Source: Maribacter_C sp947494565 (GTDB taxonomy: Bacteria > Bacteroidota > Bacteroidia > Flavobacteriales > Flavobacteriaceae). Taken from it: 64,000 bases of DNA. The stretch is from NCBI RefSeq assembly GCF_047345415.1, contig NZ_JBLFEP010000003.1:930001-994000 (forward strand), in the 5' to 3' direction. Shown here one piece after another: positions 37,102 through 45,806 of this stretch. How positions within the stretch are numbered: position 1 is the stretch's first letter; every line of letters begins with the position of its first letter. The notes beneath the pieces were generated by a model, which saw only the letters and a list, made by a program, of their open reading frames with translations, did not search any database and was not told the origin of the DNA. The translations under genes and the position numbers were made by a program.

Positions 37102-37806
37102 GTGGTGTTAAAGGGTAAATTGTACCGTAAATCCCCTAGATATTTCAAGTATGTCTTTTTCGGTATTGTCTTAAGTGATATCGTTTTAGGGCATTTGGGT
37201 CTTACAGAATTTCGGGTGATTTCTAAACCCCTAATTCTAATTTCCCTACTGGTTTATTTTCTACGCTTGGGTACGCACCTTGAAAAGCGTACGTACGTTC
37301 TTAGCGGTTGTGCTTTGATCCTGTCGTTATTCGGAGATGTATTTTTGCTCTTTGAGGCCTATTCGAGCCTCTATTTTGTTTTAGGGCTTACTTCTTTTTT
37401 ACTGGCCCACCTACTTTATGGTTTCATCTTTTCTAAAAAAAGGAACAAGAGACCGCCCATCATCCTTTATGTCATAGCCCTACTGCTCTTCATATATGGA
37501 ACCCTATTATTTCTTTACCTAAAGCCTTCATTAGGCACATTGGCCTATCCGGTTTTGGCGTATGTTCTTGCCATCTTATTTATGGCCATCAGCGCTTTGG
37601 CGCGCTTTCGTAATGTGAACGCCCACAGTTTTTTATGGGTCGGCATGGGAGCCTTGTGCTTCGTATGCTCCGATAGTATACTGGCCATAGATATGTTCAA
37701 AAAGCAAATACCATTCGCAAGCCTTTGGATTATGGGTTGTTACGCCCTAGCCCAATATTTGATCGTGGAAGGACTGTTAAAGCAAAGCACCGTTCTCAAA
37801 ATTTGA
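37102..37806 (+). CDS. YhhN/TMEM86-family membrane protein (lysoplasmalogenase-like)
   Basis: A 234-residue membrane protein with about seven to eight hydrophobic helices. Features of the YhhN family are the central ALILSLFGDVFLLFE (near residue 70) and a later SDSILAIDMFK, which hold the conserved acidic residues. Eukaryotic TMEM86 members hydrolyse the vinyl ether bond of lysoplasmalogens; the bacterial role is not settled. Two GTG codons (37102 and 37105) could start it, and no better ATG is available, so the first residues are uncertain. Confidence 0.82.
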   Translation: MVLKGKLYRKSPRYFKYVFFGIVLSDIVLGHLGLTEFRVISKPLILISLLVYFLRLGTHLEKRTYVLSGCALILSLFGDVFLLFEAYSSLYFVLGLTSFLLAHLLYGFIFSKKRNKRPPIILYVIALLLFIYGTLLFLYLKPSLGTLAYPVLAYVLAILFMAISALARFRNVNAHSFLWVGMGALCFVCSDSILAIDMFKKQIPFASLWIMGCYALAQYLIVEGLLKQSTVLKI

Positions 37807-37836
37807 GTACATTGCTTGAAGCAAACTATTGAACCG

Positions 37837-38280
37837 ATGAAAAAAATAATTTCCCTTGTGGCATTCCTGGTAGCGTACCAATTTAACGCACAATCGTTTG
37901 ATTACCAGTTTGACCATCAATCCATAGTAGTGAAAGACGTCAATGTAAGTGCGGACTTTTACGGTTCTATTCTAGGGCTTAAAGAAACGCCACACCCTGA
38001 CAATCCTCCAACGATTCGATGGTTTGTGGTGAGCGGCAATTCACATGTGCACCTGATCCAGCGTGATTTTGTTCCTTTTGAAAAAAACAAATCCATGCAC
38101 TTATGCCTCTCCACACAAGACCTGGACGGCGTCATCGCACATTTGGAAGCGAACCATATTACTTATTGGGATTGGCCAGGGAAGAAGAATGCGGTCACCA
38201 CACGAACCGATAAGGTACGTCAAATATATATCCAAGATCCAGACGGCTATTGGATCGAAATCAATACGGCCGAACATTAA
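37837..38280 (+). CDS. VOC-family (glyoxalase-type) protein with signal peptide
   Basis: A 147-residue protein of the vicinal oxygen chelate superfamily: FDHQSIVVKDVNVSADFYGSILGLKETP is the classical opening of the domain (in part: VNVSADFYGSILGLKE), and the end has IYIQDPDGYWIEIN with a likely metal ligand Glu. The ATG at 37837 gives a signal peptide (MKKIISLVAFLVAYQFNAQ); a TTG start at 37816 would add seven residues in front of it and is less likely. It is probably periplasmic. The substrate is unknown. Confidence 0.85.
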   Translation: MKKIISLVAFLVAYQFNAQSFDYQFDHQSIVVKDVNVSADFYGSILGLKETPHPDNPPTIRWFVVSGNSHVHLIQRDFVPFEKNKSMHLCLSTQDLDGVIAHLEANHITYWDWPGKKNAVTTRTDKVRQIYIQDPDGYWIEINTAEH

Positions 38281-38344
38281 CGCAATTGAGGCGAACAGCG
38301 GCTTTCATTAAATACGATACCACAGACGAATAACCGATACTGTA

Positions 38345-39343
38345 ATGAGCAAAACCATAAAATCCATTTTTCCATTAGGGTTTCCGTGGCAAACGGAGGA
38401 TCCCTTTTTATTTAGCGTTTACCATTTAGACCACTATCCGAAAGGAAATGATCAAATGGGGCCGGAGGCAAGTTTAGAAGGCCGTAACCTAGGGAATGAC
38501 TTCATCGTTAAAGACGGATGGCGTATGTATCACGGACAGACCATTCCCGGTTTTCCCTATCACCCACATAGAGGGTTCGAGACCATTACGATTGTCAATA
38601 AGGGTTTTTGTGATCATTCAGACTCCTTAGGAGCAGCGGGAAGATTCGGGCAAGGTGATGTACAGTGGATGACCGCCGGACGGGGCGTACAGCATTCCGA
38701 AATGTTTCCCTTGTTGTACAAGGATCAAGAAAATCCTTTAGAGTTGTTTCAAATATGGCTCAACCTTCCCAGTACATCAAAGTTCGTAGACCCTCATTTC
38801 AAGATGTTATGGCATGAAGACATTCCCATCGTAAGGGAAAACCAGGTACGGATAAAAGTGATTGCCGGTGATTACAGGGGTACGGCAGCTCCAACCCCAG
38901 CTCCTGATTCTTGGGCAGCAGATCCGAAAAATGAGGTTGCGATCTGGAATATCCATATGGATGCCCATAGTGCTTTTACACTACCGAAAGCCCTCACCGA
39001 AGTATCTCGTAACCTTTACTTTTATGAGGGCGCTGAACTAACCATTCAAGATGAAAAGATAAAAGCCAACCATGGTATTGGTTTAGCCTCTCGCGAAGAT
39101 GTCACTATTCAAGCGGGTGATACCACCGTACATTTTATCATATTGCAGGGAAAACCGATTGACGAACCTGTAGTACAACATGGGCCTTTTGTCATGAACA
39201 CCCAAGAGGAAATCAGCGCAACAATACAAGACTACCAGCTCACTCAATTTGGTGGATGGCCCTGGCCTTATGCCGATAACGTACATGATCGGGAACAGGG
39301 AAGGTTCGCAAAATATCCTGATGGAAGTCTGGAAACGAAGTAG
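38345..39343 (+). CDS. Pirin-family protein
   Basis: A 332-residue bicupin. The N-terminal cupin has the metal site motif FPYHPHRGFETITIV and QWMTAGRGVQHSEM, both typical of pirins, and the C-terminal cupin is present in full (up to IVLQGKPIDEPVVQ-like text). Pirins bind iron, and some act as quercetin dioxygenases or redox sensors. It is somewhat longer than the usual 230-300 residues because of extra C-terminal sequence. It stands alone between the VOC gene and convergent murA. Confidence 0.88.
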   Translation: MSKTIKSIFPLGFPWQTEDPFLFSVYHLDHYPKGNDQMGPEASLEGRNLGNDFIVKDGWRMYHGQTIPGFPYHPHRGFETITIVNKGFCDHSDSLGAAGRFGQGDVQWMTAGRGVQHSEMFPLLYKDQENPLELFQIWLNLPSTSKFVDPHFKMLWHEDIPIVRENQVRIKVIAGDYRGTAAPTPAPDSWAADPKNEVAIWNIHMDAHSAFTLPKALTEVSRNLYFYEGAELTIQDEKIKANHGIGLASREDVTIQAGDTTVHFIILQGKPIDEPVVQHGPFVMNTQEEISATIQDYQLTQFGGWPWPYADNVHDREQGRFAKYPDGSLETK

Positions 39344-39396
39344 TTACTTGATATCTCGATAATAGCGGAAGTCTACATCCGGTTTTTGGCTTGACC

Positions 39397-40704
39397 TTAA
39401 ACTCTTTCGATTTTCGCACCGATCGCCCTAAGACGCGTATCGATATCTTCGTACCCACGATCGATCTGTTCGATATTATGAATAGTCGAAGTACCTTTGG
39501 CGGAAAGTGCGGCAATCAATAACGAGACCCCCGCACGAATATCAGGCGAGGTCATCGTAGTGGCCTTTAAGGTCGACTTGAAATCATGACCGATAACGGT
39601 GGCCCTATGGGGGTCGCACAAGATGATCTTGGCACCCATATCTAAAAGTTTGTCTACAAAGAACAACCGACTTTCGAACATTTTTTGATGAATGACCACT
39701 TCTCCCCTGGCCTGTGTTGCCATCACCAAAATAATACTCAACAAATCAGGAGTCATACCGGGCCATGGGGCATCGGCAATAGTCAGGATAGAACCATCGA
39801 TATAATTCTGTATTTCATATCCGTCGGTATGGGCAGGAATGTAAATATCATCGCCCCGTCGCTCTAATTGTATGCCGAGCTTTTGAAACACCGATGGAAT
39901 CTGGCCCAAATCGTTCCAACTAACGTTCTTGATGGTCAACTCGCTACGGGTCATTGCCGCAAGACCGATCCAACTGCCAATTTCGATCATATCAGGAAGC
40001 ATGGTGTGTTCGGTACCTCCCAAGCCATCTACACCTTCTATGGTCAATAAATTTGATCCTACACCTGAAATCTTAGCGCCCATACGGTTCAACATCTTGC
40101 ATAACTGCTGGAGGTAGGGCTCACATGCGGCATTATAAATAGTGGTCGTACCCTCCGCAAGTACTGCGGCCATAACGATATTGGCAGTTCCGGTTACGGA
40201 TGCCTCATCTAAAAGCATATAGGTACCCGTCAGGGTATCGGCCTCGACTCCATAGAAATATTCTTCACGATTGTACCTGAATTTTGCACCGAGCTTGATA
40301 AAACCTTCGAAATGGGTGTCCAATCGGCGTCGACCGATTTTATCTCCTCCAGGTTTGGGAATATAGCCTTTGCCAAAACGTGACAATAAAGGTCCGACCA
40401 ACATAATCGATCCTCGAAGTCCGCTCCCATCTTTTTTGAATTGAGCCGATTGTAAATACTCTAAATCAACATCGTCGGCTTGGAACGCGTACGTACCCCT
40501 GCCTCCTTTTTCAACCTTTACGCCCAAATCTTTCAAAAGCGCAATAAGTTTGTTGACGTCAACAATATCAGGAATATTGCTTATGGTTACTTTTTCTGGG
40601 GTCAATAGTACTGCACAAAGAATTTGCAGTGCTTCGTTTTTAGCACCTTGAGGAGTGATTTCACCTGAAAGTTGGTGCCCTCCCTCTATTTTAAATGTTC
40701 CCAT
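39397..40704 (-). CDS. murA: UDP-N-acetylglucosamine 1-carboxyvinyltransferase
   Basis: A 435-residue enolpyruvyl transferase that makes the first committed step of peptidoglycan synthesis from UDP-GlcNAc and phosphoenolpyruvate. The substrate Lys-Asn pair is in GAKNEAL (residues 20-26) and the catalytic loop reads PKPGGDKIGRRRLD. In E. coli the loop carries Cys115, the residue alkylated by fosfomycin; here the equivalent is D121. Asp at this place is known in other naturally fosfomycin-insensitive MurA enzymes. It is the second gene after DUF4290 on the same strand, 15 bases downstream. Confidence 0.95.
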   Translation of the reverse strand: MGTFKIEGGHQLSGEITPQGAKNEALQILCAVLLTPEKVTISNIPDIVDVNKLIALLKDLGVKVEKGGRGTYAFQADDVDLEYLQSAQFKKDGSGLRGSIMLVGPLLSRFGKGYIPKPGGDKIGRRRLDTHFEGFIKLGAKFRYNREEYFYGVEADTLTGTYMLLDEASVTGTANIVMAAVLAEGTTTIYNAACEPYLQQLCKMLNRMGAKISGVGSNLLTIEGVDGLGGTEHTMLPDMIEIGSWIGLAAMTRSELTIKNVSWNDLGQIPSVFQKLGIQLERRGDDIYIPAHTDGYEIQNYIDGSILTIADAPWPGMTPDLLSIILVMATQARGEVVIHQKMFESRLFFVDKLLDMGAKIILCDPHRATVIGHDFKSTLKATTMTSPDIRAGVSLLIAALSAKGTSTIHNIEQIDRGYEDIDTRLRAIGAKIERV

Positions 40705-40719
40705 GTAGGCTGGAGCAGG

Positions 40720-41370
40720 TTAGTATCGCTTCTTACCGCGATTGTTTCGTTGATTTTTTTTGCCCGAATTGCTACGTACATTTTTAGCAACCCGGTTTTT
40801 AAGGAACTGACCACTTTCGGTTAGAATTTCATCTTCGGCGTTCAAGTTTATCTGACCATCGCTCAATTCATACAAATGTGCAAAAATCGCCTTATCGTCG
40901 ACGGTGTCCTTGTTCCAGTTCAGGTAGCACTTTTTCATGTGATTGGCAATGGCGTATTCCAATCCATCGCGCATATCGCCTTTTTCCCATTTTACCGCAA
41001 CATCGATCATACGTTTGATGTTATTCCCATAAAAACGGTACTTGGGATGATTCTGAGGATAAGGCAGTGGTTCAGGACGTTGGCGCAGTACTTCTTCCGA
41101 AGTGATCGGAAATGGTGAATCGACATCCAATTTAAAATTGGACATGATGAACAATTGATCCCACAGTTTATGTTGAAAATCAGGCACATCCCTCAAATGG
41201 GGCTGCATATTGCCCATCACACTTATAATGGCCTGAGCGACTCGATTTCTTTCCTCTCTATCCGCAATGGAAACCGCAAAGTCTACCATTTTCTGAAAAT
41301 GACGTCCGTATTCCGGAATGATCAAATGCGCGCGTTCCGTATTGTATTGTAAATTCTCTACTAAATTCAA
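40720..41370 (-). CDS. DUF4290 domain protein
   Basis: A 216-residue cytosolic protein that matches DUF4290, a family limited to Bacteroidetes and nearly always found directly before murA. The first 175 residues are helical with HLIIPEYGRHFQKMVD near the start and RFYGNNIKRMIDVA in the middle. The last 30 residues are rich in Lys, Arg and Asn, and may bind RNA or another polyanion. The function is unknown, but the fixed link to murA suggests a role in cell-wall synthesis or its control. A TAATTTTG box lies 63 bases before the ATG. Confidence 0.9.
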   Translation of the reverse strand: MNLVENLQYNTERAHLIIPEYGRHFQKMVDFAVSIADREERNRVAQAIISVMGNMQPHLRDVPDFQHKLWDQLFIMSNFKLDVDSPFPITSEEVLRQRPEPLPYPQNHPKYRFYGNNIKRMIDVAVKWEKGDMRDGLEYAIANHMKKCYLNWNKDTVDDKAIFAHLYELSDGQINLNAEDEILTESGQFLKNRVAKNVRSNSGKKNQRNNRGKKRY

Positions 41371-41432
41371 ATTGAAAAGTTTTTCGTAAATAAAAAGTAT
41401 AAGGAAGTATTCTTATAACGCATGCAAATTAG

Positions 41433-41440
41433 CAAAATTA
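41433..41440 (-). promoter_or_regulatory. -7 promoter box of the DUF4290-murA operon
   Basis: Minus-strand TAATTTTG, an exact TAnnTTTG match, gives a leader of about 55-60 bases to the ATG at 41370. No clear -33 TTG. Confidence 0.4.
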
Positions 41441-41456
41441 TGCAAGAATAGCTATT

Positions 41457-41744
41457 TTATAGTGAGATAACGCCCTCAACGGTACCGACTTGCTTATATT
41501 TTTCGATTACCGCGTCGGGATCTTTCAAATGCACCGTCACCGATAGGCTCGTGTAGGTGCCCTTCTTTGATTGCTTTGATTCGATTACCGCACCTGTATT
41601 GTCAAATATTTTCTCTATTTGTTTGATTTTCAACTCATCGGATGGTACGATGAATTTATAAAGATAATTTGAGGGCCATTTGGTGTTCTCGGCTAGTTGT
41701 ACTTTCAGTCTCTTATAGAATTCTTCTGACTTTTGGCTATCCAT
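41457..41744 (-). CDS. DUF493 family protein
   Basis: A 95-residue protein of the DUF493 (YbeD-like) family, with an ACT-like ferredoxin fold: KFIVPSDELKIKQIEKIFD and YTSLSVTVHLKDPDAVIEKYK mark the two strand-helix units. YbeD is thought to bind a ligand or partner in lipoate or amino-acid metabolism, but this is unsettled. I chose the ATG at 41744 rather than the TTG at 41762, since the family usually starts just before the SEEFYKRLK helix. Confidence 0.85.
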   Translation of the reverse strand: MDSQKSEEFYKRLKVQLAENTKWPSNYLYKFIVPSDELKIKQIEKIFDNTGAVIESKQSKKGTYTSLSVTVHLKDPDAVIEKYKQVGTVEGVISL

Positions 41745-41804
41745 ACCGTAACTTTTAAACAAAGATAGCGCTTCGGCCCGATTTTATTATCCTAGGGGTT
41801 TGAT

Positions 41805-41812
41805 TACTTTTG
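41805..41812 (+). promoter_or_regulatory. -7 promoter box of the ATPase-recQ-fmt unit
   Basis: TACTTTTG fits TAnnTTTG exactly. It lies 20 bases before a TTG start codon at 41832, so a short leader is expected and the TTG start gains support. Confidence 0.45.
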
Positions 41813-41831
41813 TAGGGATAAAATTTTTCGT

Positions 41832-42401
41832 TTGAGCACAAAGAAAATAGTCATCACCGGTGGCCCGAGTACAGGTAAAACATCTGTTATCGAATATCTG
41901 GAAAACTTGGGTTACCCTTGTCTTCACGAGGTCATTCGGCTGATGACCTTAGCTCAAAAAGAGGAAAAGAACGACCTAGTTTTCAAGACGAACCCTATCG
42001 TATCCGTTGCGGACCCCAAAGAATTCAACGAACGTATTTTGAATGCCCGTGTGTCACAATATCATTCCTTAAAAGGTGTCGCTACGGACGAGGTGGTGTT
42101 TTTTGATCGCGGTATTCCTGATGTCTTGGCTTATATGGACTGTTTCGGACAGGCATACGGAACCGATTTTGAAAAAGCATGTACCGATCATCCCTATGAT
42201 CATGTGTTTATCATGCCCCCTTGGAAGGAAATCCACGTTTCGGACAATGAGCGCTTTGAAAACTATGAAGAAAGCCTTCAAGTGCACCGTTGCCTGACCC
42301 ATTCGTATACGCAATTGGGTTATGAGGTTGAAATGGTGCCCAAAATGGCCGTTGCCGAGCGCGCGGCTTATATTCTAGATGCCATAAAGAACAAAACGTG
42401 A
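41832..42401 (+). CDS. NadR-like AAA_28 family ATPase
   Basis: A 189-residue P-loop protein. Walker A is GGPSTGKT (residues 10-17), and a conserved acidic segment VVFFDRGIPDVLAY follows, as in the ATP-binding domain of NadR and related kinase-like ATPases (AAA_28). Relatives phosphorylate nucleosides such as nicotinamide riboside. This protein lacks the NadR adenylyltransferase half, so its substrate is open. It starts with TTG (no ATG nearby fits), and its stop overlaps the recQ start by 4 bases (GTGA). Confidence 0.85.
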   Translation: MSTKKIVITGGPSTGKTSVIEYLENLGYPCLHEVIRLMTLAQKEEKNDLVFKTNPIVSVADPKEFNERILNARVSQYHSLKGVATDEVVFFDRGIPDVLAYMDCFGQAYGTDFEKACTDHPYDHVFIMPPWKEIHVSDNERFENYEESLQVHRCLTHSYTQLGYEVEMVPKMAVAERAAYILDAIKNKT

Positions 42402-44293
42402 ACAAAGACCCAAAAGAAATTTTACAGCAGTTTTGGGGCTACACCACGTTCAGGGGATCTCAGGAAAGAATTATCAATGCGGTGCTGGCGCGGCAAGATG
42501 TACTTGCCCTTTTACCGACAGGTGGAGGAAAATCAGTCTGCTTTCAAATTCCAGCGCTGGCTACCGACGGAATCTGCATAGTGGTCTCTCCTTTGATAGC
42601 GCTCATACAAAATCAGGTAGCACATCTTAAGACCATCGGAATCAAGGCAATTGCGTTGACCGGTGGGATTTCATTTGACGAAGTCGGCGCCTTATTGGAT
42701 AACTGTATTTTCGGTAACTATAAATTTCTCTATCTCTCTCCAGAACGACTGCAACAAGATATGGTACAGTCACGTATCCGTCAGATGAACGTCAATCTGA
42801 TCGCTATTGATGAAGCCCATTGTATTTCGCAATGGGGCCATGATTTCCGTCCCGCATACCTGGAATGCGAAAAATTACGTGCCCTTGTTCCTGAAGCACC
42901 GCTCATTGCCCTCACCGCAACGGCCACCAAGCAAGTAGCCCAAGACATCCTCGATAGTTTGAAACTTACGTCACCGTTGAAGGTCACGGATTCTTTTTTA
43001 CGTAATAACATTGCCTTTAAAGTACTTTGGGAAGAAGATAAGCGATACCGTTTGAAGGTATTGTGTACCCGTCTTGAAAAGAGCGCCATTGTCTATGTGC
43101 GCACTAGAAGATTAGCGCAAGAAATCGCGGTATACCTCACTTCAAATGGCTGTAACGCCACCTATTTTCATGGAGGAATTCCCAGAAAGGAAAAGGAAAA
43201 ACGTTTGAATGGCTGGTTAAACGACCACACCAAGATCATGGTAGCGACCAATGCATTCGGCATGGGCATTGACAAACCCGATGTGGAACTTGTGGTTCAC
43301 TATCAGCTTCCGGACTGTTTGGAAAACTACTTTCAGGAAGCCGGAAGGGCCGGAAGGGATGGTCAACGGGCCAAAGCCATTCTCATTACCAATGCCACTG
43401 ATATCAAGCGAGCGGAACAACAATTTTTAGGCACCTTACCCGATACCGTTCATCTTCGACAAGTATACCGTAAATTGAATTCCTATTTTCAAATTCCGTA
43501 CGGCGAAGGTCATGATCAGACCTTTCAATTGGACTTTAACACCTTTTGTTCCCTATACCAGCTAAAACCACTACTGACCTATAACGTACTCCGGATCTTA
43601 GACCAATACTCCGTAATAGCTTTGAGCGAATCATTTTCCAAGAAGACCACTGTGCGCTTTTTGGCGTCTAAAGATGTATTATCCACCTATTTCGAAAACA
43701 ACAGGCACCTCGTGGCCATAGCTCAGACCCTATTGAGAACCTATGGTGGAATCTTCGATTTTGACACCAAAATCAATACACGCCTCATTGCGACCAAAGC
43801 CGCCTGTACAGAAGAGCTGGTCACACAAGTACTAGGCCAACTTCAAAAGGACGAGATCATCGATTACACCGCCCAGCACAGTGATATCGAAATCACTTTT
43901 TTGGTCCCGCGGGAAGATGAGCGCACCATCAATGTTTTCGCCAAGAAGGTCAAAGAACGGCAAGCGATCAAAGTGAGTAACCTCAGACATATGTTACGGT
44001 ACGCATCTGATCAGAAAGCCTGCAGGAGCAAACAGTTATTGCGGTATTTTGGGGAACATAGTGAAGTAGATTGCGGTATATGCGATATTTGTTTGCGAAA
44101 TAAAGGGGAAGACCTACCTAAAGAGATGATCAAGACGGCCGTACTCTCCCTTTTGGAAGAACACCGACATAGTTCAAGGGAACTGATTGAAAAATTACAA
44201 TTAAGCGAGGCTGCTCTATTGGCCTCCATTAGCGAATTATTGGAGGAGGGTCGTATAAAGATCAACCCAATGAACCAATATGAATTAACATAG
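42398..44293 (+). CDS. recQ: ATP-dependent DNA helicase RecQ
   Basis: A 631-residue helicase. Motifs include GGGKSVCFQ (Walker A), IDEAHCISQWGHDFRP (DExH box) and QEAGRAGRDGQ (motif VI). The zinc-binding domain has CRSKQLLRYFG and CGICDIC, and a winged-helix RQC domain follows. No HRDC domain is present. The enzyme unwinds DNA 3' to 5' in recombination and fork repair. It uses a GTG start overlapping the previous stop and lies 1 base before fmt, so the three genes form one operon. Confidence 0.95.
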   Translation: MNKDPKEILQQFWGYTTFRGSQERIINAVLARQDVLALLPTGGGKSVCFQIPALATDGICIVVSPLIALIQNQVAHLKTIGIKAIALTGGISFDEVGALLDNCIFGNYKFLYLSPERLQQDMVQSRIRQMNVNLIAIDEAHCISQWGHDFRPAYLECEKLRALVPEAPLIALTATATKQVAQDILDSLKLTSPLKVTDSFLRNNIAFKVLWEEDKRYRLKVLCTRLEKSAIVYVRTRRLAQEIAVYLTSNGCNATYFHGGIPRKEKEKRLNGWLNDHTKIMVATNAFGMGIDKPDVELVVHYQLPDCLENYFQEAGRAGRDGQRAKAILITNATDIKRAEQQFLGTLPDTVHLRQVYRKLNSYFQIPYGEGHDQTFQLDFNTFCSLYQLKPLLTYNVLRILDQYSVIALSESFSKKTTVRFLASKDVLSTYFENNRHLVAIAQTLLRTYGGIFDFDTKINTRLIATKAACTEELVTQVLGQLQKDEIIDYTAQHSDIEITFLVPREDERTINVFAKKVKERQAIKVSNLRHMLRYASDQKACRSKQLLRYFGEHSEVDCGICDICLRNKGEDLPKEMIKTAVLSLLEEHRHSSRELIEKLQLSEAALLASISELLEEGRIKINPMNQYELT

Positions 44294-44294
44294 C

Positions 44295-45242
44295 ATGAAA
44301 GACTTACGAATCCTATTTATGGGAACGCCTGATTTTGCAGTTGCAACATTAGAAAAACTAGTGGAATGTGACCATACCATTGTAGGAGTGATTACGGCCC
44401 CGGATCGGCCTGCGGGCAGGGGAAGAAAGCTACAGCAATCCGCAGTCAAAACATACGCATTGAAAAAAGGGTTGCCCGTTTTACAACCGACCAACTTGAA
44501 AAATGAGGATTTTCTAACCGCTCTGGCCGAACTGCGTGCCAATTTGCAGATCGTAGTAGCGTTTAGGATGCTTCCGAAGGTGGTATGGAACATGCCCGAA
44601 TACGGCACTTTTAACCTACACGCCTCCCTTTTGCCCAACTACCGCGGCGCAGCACCCATTAATTGGGTACTCATCAACGGAGAAAAAGAAACCGGGGTCA
44701 CCACTTTTTTTATCGATGACAAAATAGATACCGGTGAGATCATACTGCAAGATCGTACCCCTATTGCGGAACATGATACGGCCGGTACCCTTCACGACCG
44801 GTTAATGGTGATGGGCTCAAATTTGGTTGCGCAAACGGTTAGGCAGATTACTGACGGAACCGTTACAACAGTAAGGCAGACCGATACCGAGGGCTTGAAG
44901 ACGGCCTATAAGATCCATAAGGAAACCTGTGCAATCGATTGGTCAAAGTCAATCGACGCCATTTACGATCATATTAGGGGCCTAAGCCCCTACCCTGCTG
45001 CCTGGAGCACCTTGACTACGGGCGATACGCAACTTTCGGTCAAAATTTATGCCGTTACCAAAGAGCGGGAGACGCATCAACATGTAATCGGCACAGTGGT
45101 TTTCGATAAAAAAGAACTCAAGGTAGCGGTCAAAGAGGGTTTCATCTCCATCTTGGAAATGCAGCTTCCGGGTAAAAGAAGGATGAAAACCAGCGATATC
45201 TTAAATGGGCTTAAATTGGAAAAAAAGGCGTTTCTTAGCTGA
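44295..45242 (+). CDS. fmt: Methionyl-tRNA formyltransferase
   Basis: A 315-residue enzyme that formylates Met on initiator tRNA with 10-formyl-tetrahydrofolate. The opening RILFMGTPDFAV and the catalytic segment HASLLPNYRGAAPINW, with the family's catalytic His and Asn, are clear, and the C-terminal tRNA-binding domain is present. It starts one base after recQ ends. Length and motifs are those of the normal family. Confidence 0.95.
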   Translation: MKDLRILFMGTPDFAVATLEKLVECDHTIVGVITAPDRPAGRGRKLQQSAVKTYALKKGLPVLQPTNLKNEDFLTALAELRANLQIVVAFRMLPKVVWNMPEYGTFNLHASLLPNYRGAAPINWVLINGEKETGVTTFFIDDKIDTGEIILQDRTPIAEHDTAGTLHDRLMVMGSNLVAQTVRQITDGTVTTVRQTDTEGLKTAYKIHKETCAIDWSKSIDAIYDHIRGLSPYPAAWSTLTTGDTQLSVKIYAVTKERETHQHVIGTVVFDKKELKVAVKEGFISILEMQLPGKRRMKTSDILNGLKLEKKAFLS

Positions 45243-45288
45243 AGTCCCATTCTCATTGGGCTGCGAGAACCCTAAAAAACACCCTACT

Positions 45289-45317
45289 TTATCAACAAAC
45301 GCCCTGAGTTATCAACA
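45289..45317. promoter_or_regulatory. Two DnaA-box-like 9-mers upstream of the HU gene
   Basis: TTATCAACA occurs at 45289-45297 and again at 45309-45317, exactly 20 bases apart, on the same strand. It differs by one base from the E. coli DnaA consensus TTATCCACA. The pair lies 27 bases upstream of the hup -33 element. Confidence 0.35.
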
Positions 45318-45343
45318 AAATGGGGTATTTCCCCCGATTTCAC

Positions 45344-45373
45344 TTGTGTTCAACGCAAATCCGTATAAATTTG
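45344..45373 (+). promoter_or_regulatory. Promoter of the HU gene
   Basis: TTG (45344-45346), 19 bases, then TAAATTTG (45366-45373): both elements fit the Bacteroidetes promoter model. The leader is about 40 bases and AT-rich. Confidence 0.65.
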
Positions 45374-45418
45374 TTAGACGTTTAAAACTATTTTAACAAC
45401 AATTAATTTAATCACATT

Positions 45419-45691
45419 ATGAACAAAACAGAATTAATCGACGCAATGGCAGCCGACGCTGGCATCACAAAAGCAGCAGCAAAGAAGTCTTTAGAGTCTT
45501 TCTTGGGAAATGTTGAAGGTGCTCTTAAAAAAGGTGGCCGTGTTTCTTTAGTAGGTTTCGGATCTTGGTCTGTATCTAAAAGAAACGCTAGAGAAGGAAG
45601 AAATCCATCAACTGGAAAAACAATCCAGATTGCAGCTAAAAACGTAGTGAAGTTTAAGGCAGGTGCTGATTTAGGCAAAGCGGTAAACTAG
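45419..45691 (+). CDS. hup: HU-family DNA-binding protein
   Basis: A 90-residue histone-like protein that bends and compacts DNA as a dimer. The full family pattern is present: MNKTELIDAMA, helix 2, the GFGSWSVSKRNAREGRNPSTG arm region (shown in part) and the C-terminal KFKAGADLGKAV. It is a monocistronic gene with its own promoter and terminator, and its codon use (many AAA, GCT, TCT) looks like that of a highly expressed gene. Confidence 0.96.
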   Translation: MNKTELIDAMAADAGITKAAAKKSLESFLGNVEGALKKGGRVSLVGFGSWSVSKRNAREGRNPSTGKTIQIAAKNVVKFKAGADLGKAVN

Positions 45692-45710
45692 TTCATAGCG
45701 ATATTATATG

Positions 45711-45742
45711 ATAAAGCATCTCACGCAAGTGAGGTGCTTTAT
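45711..45742 (+). terminator. Rho-independent terminator after the HU gene
   Basis: Arms AAAGCA-TCTCAC and GTGAGG-TGCTTT with a GCAA loop, followed by ATT. It lies 20 bases after the stop codon. Confidence 0.75.
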
Positions 45743-45806
45743 TGATTTAAGGCTTTTTGGTTTTTATAGGAATTATCTTATTTTAGAGAAGTGAAGTATT
45801 CGATAC

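Noticed and set aside
41745..41762. TTG start adding six residues to the DUF493 protein
   Set aside because: The family usually starts at the following ATG; the added residues have no support.
45205..45396. 63-codon ORF after fmt
   Set aside because: It overlaps the fmt end and the hup promoter region, so it is a shadow.
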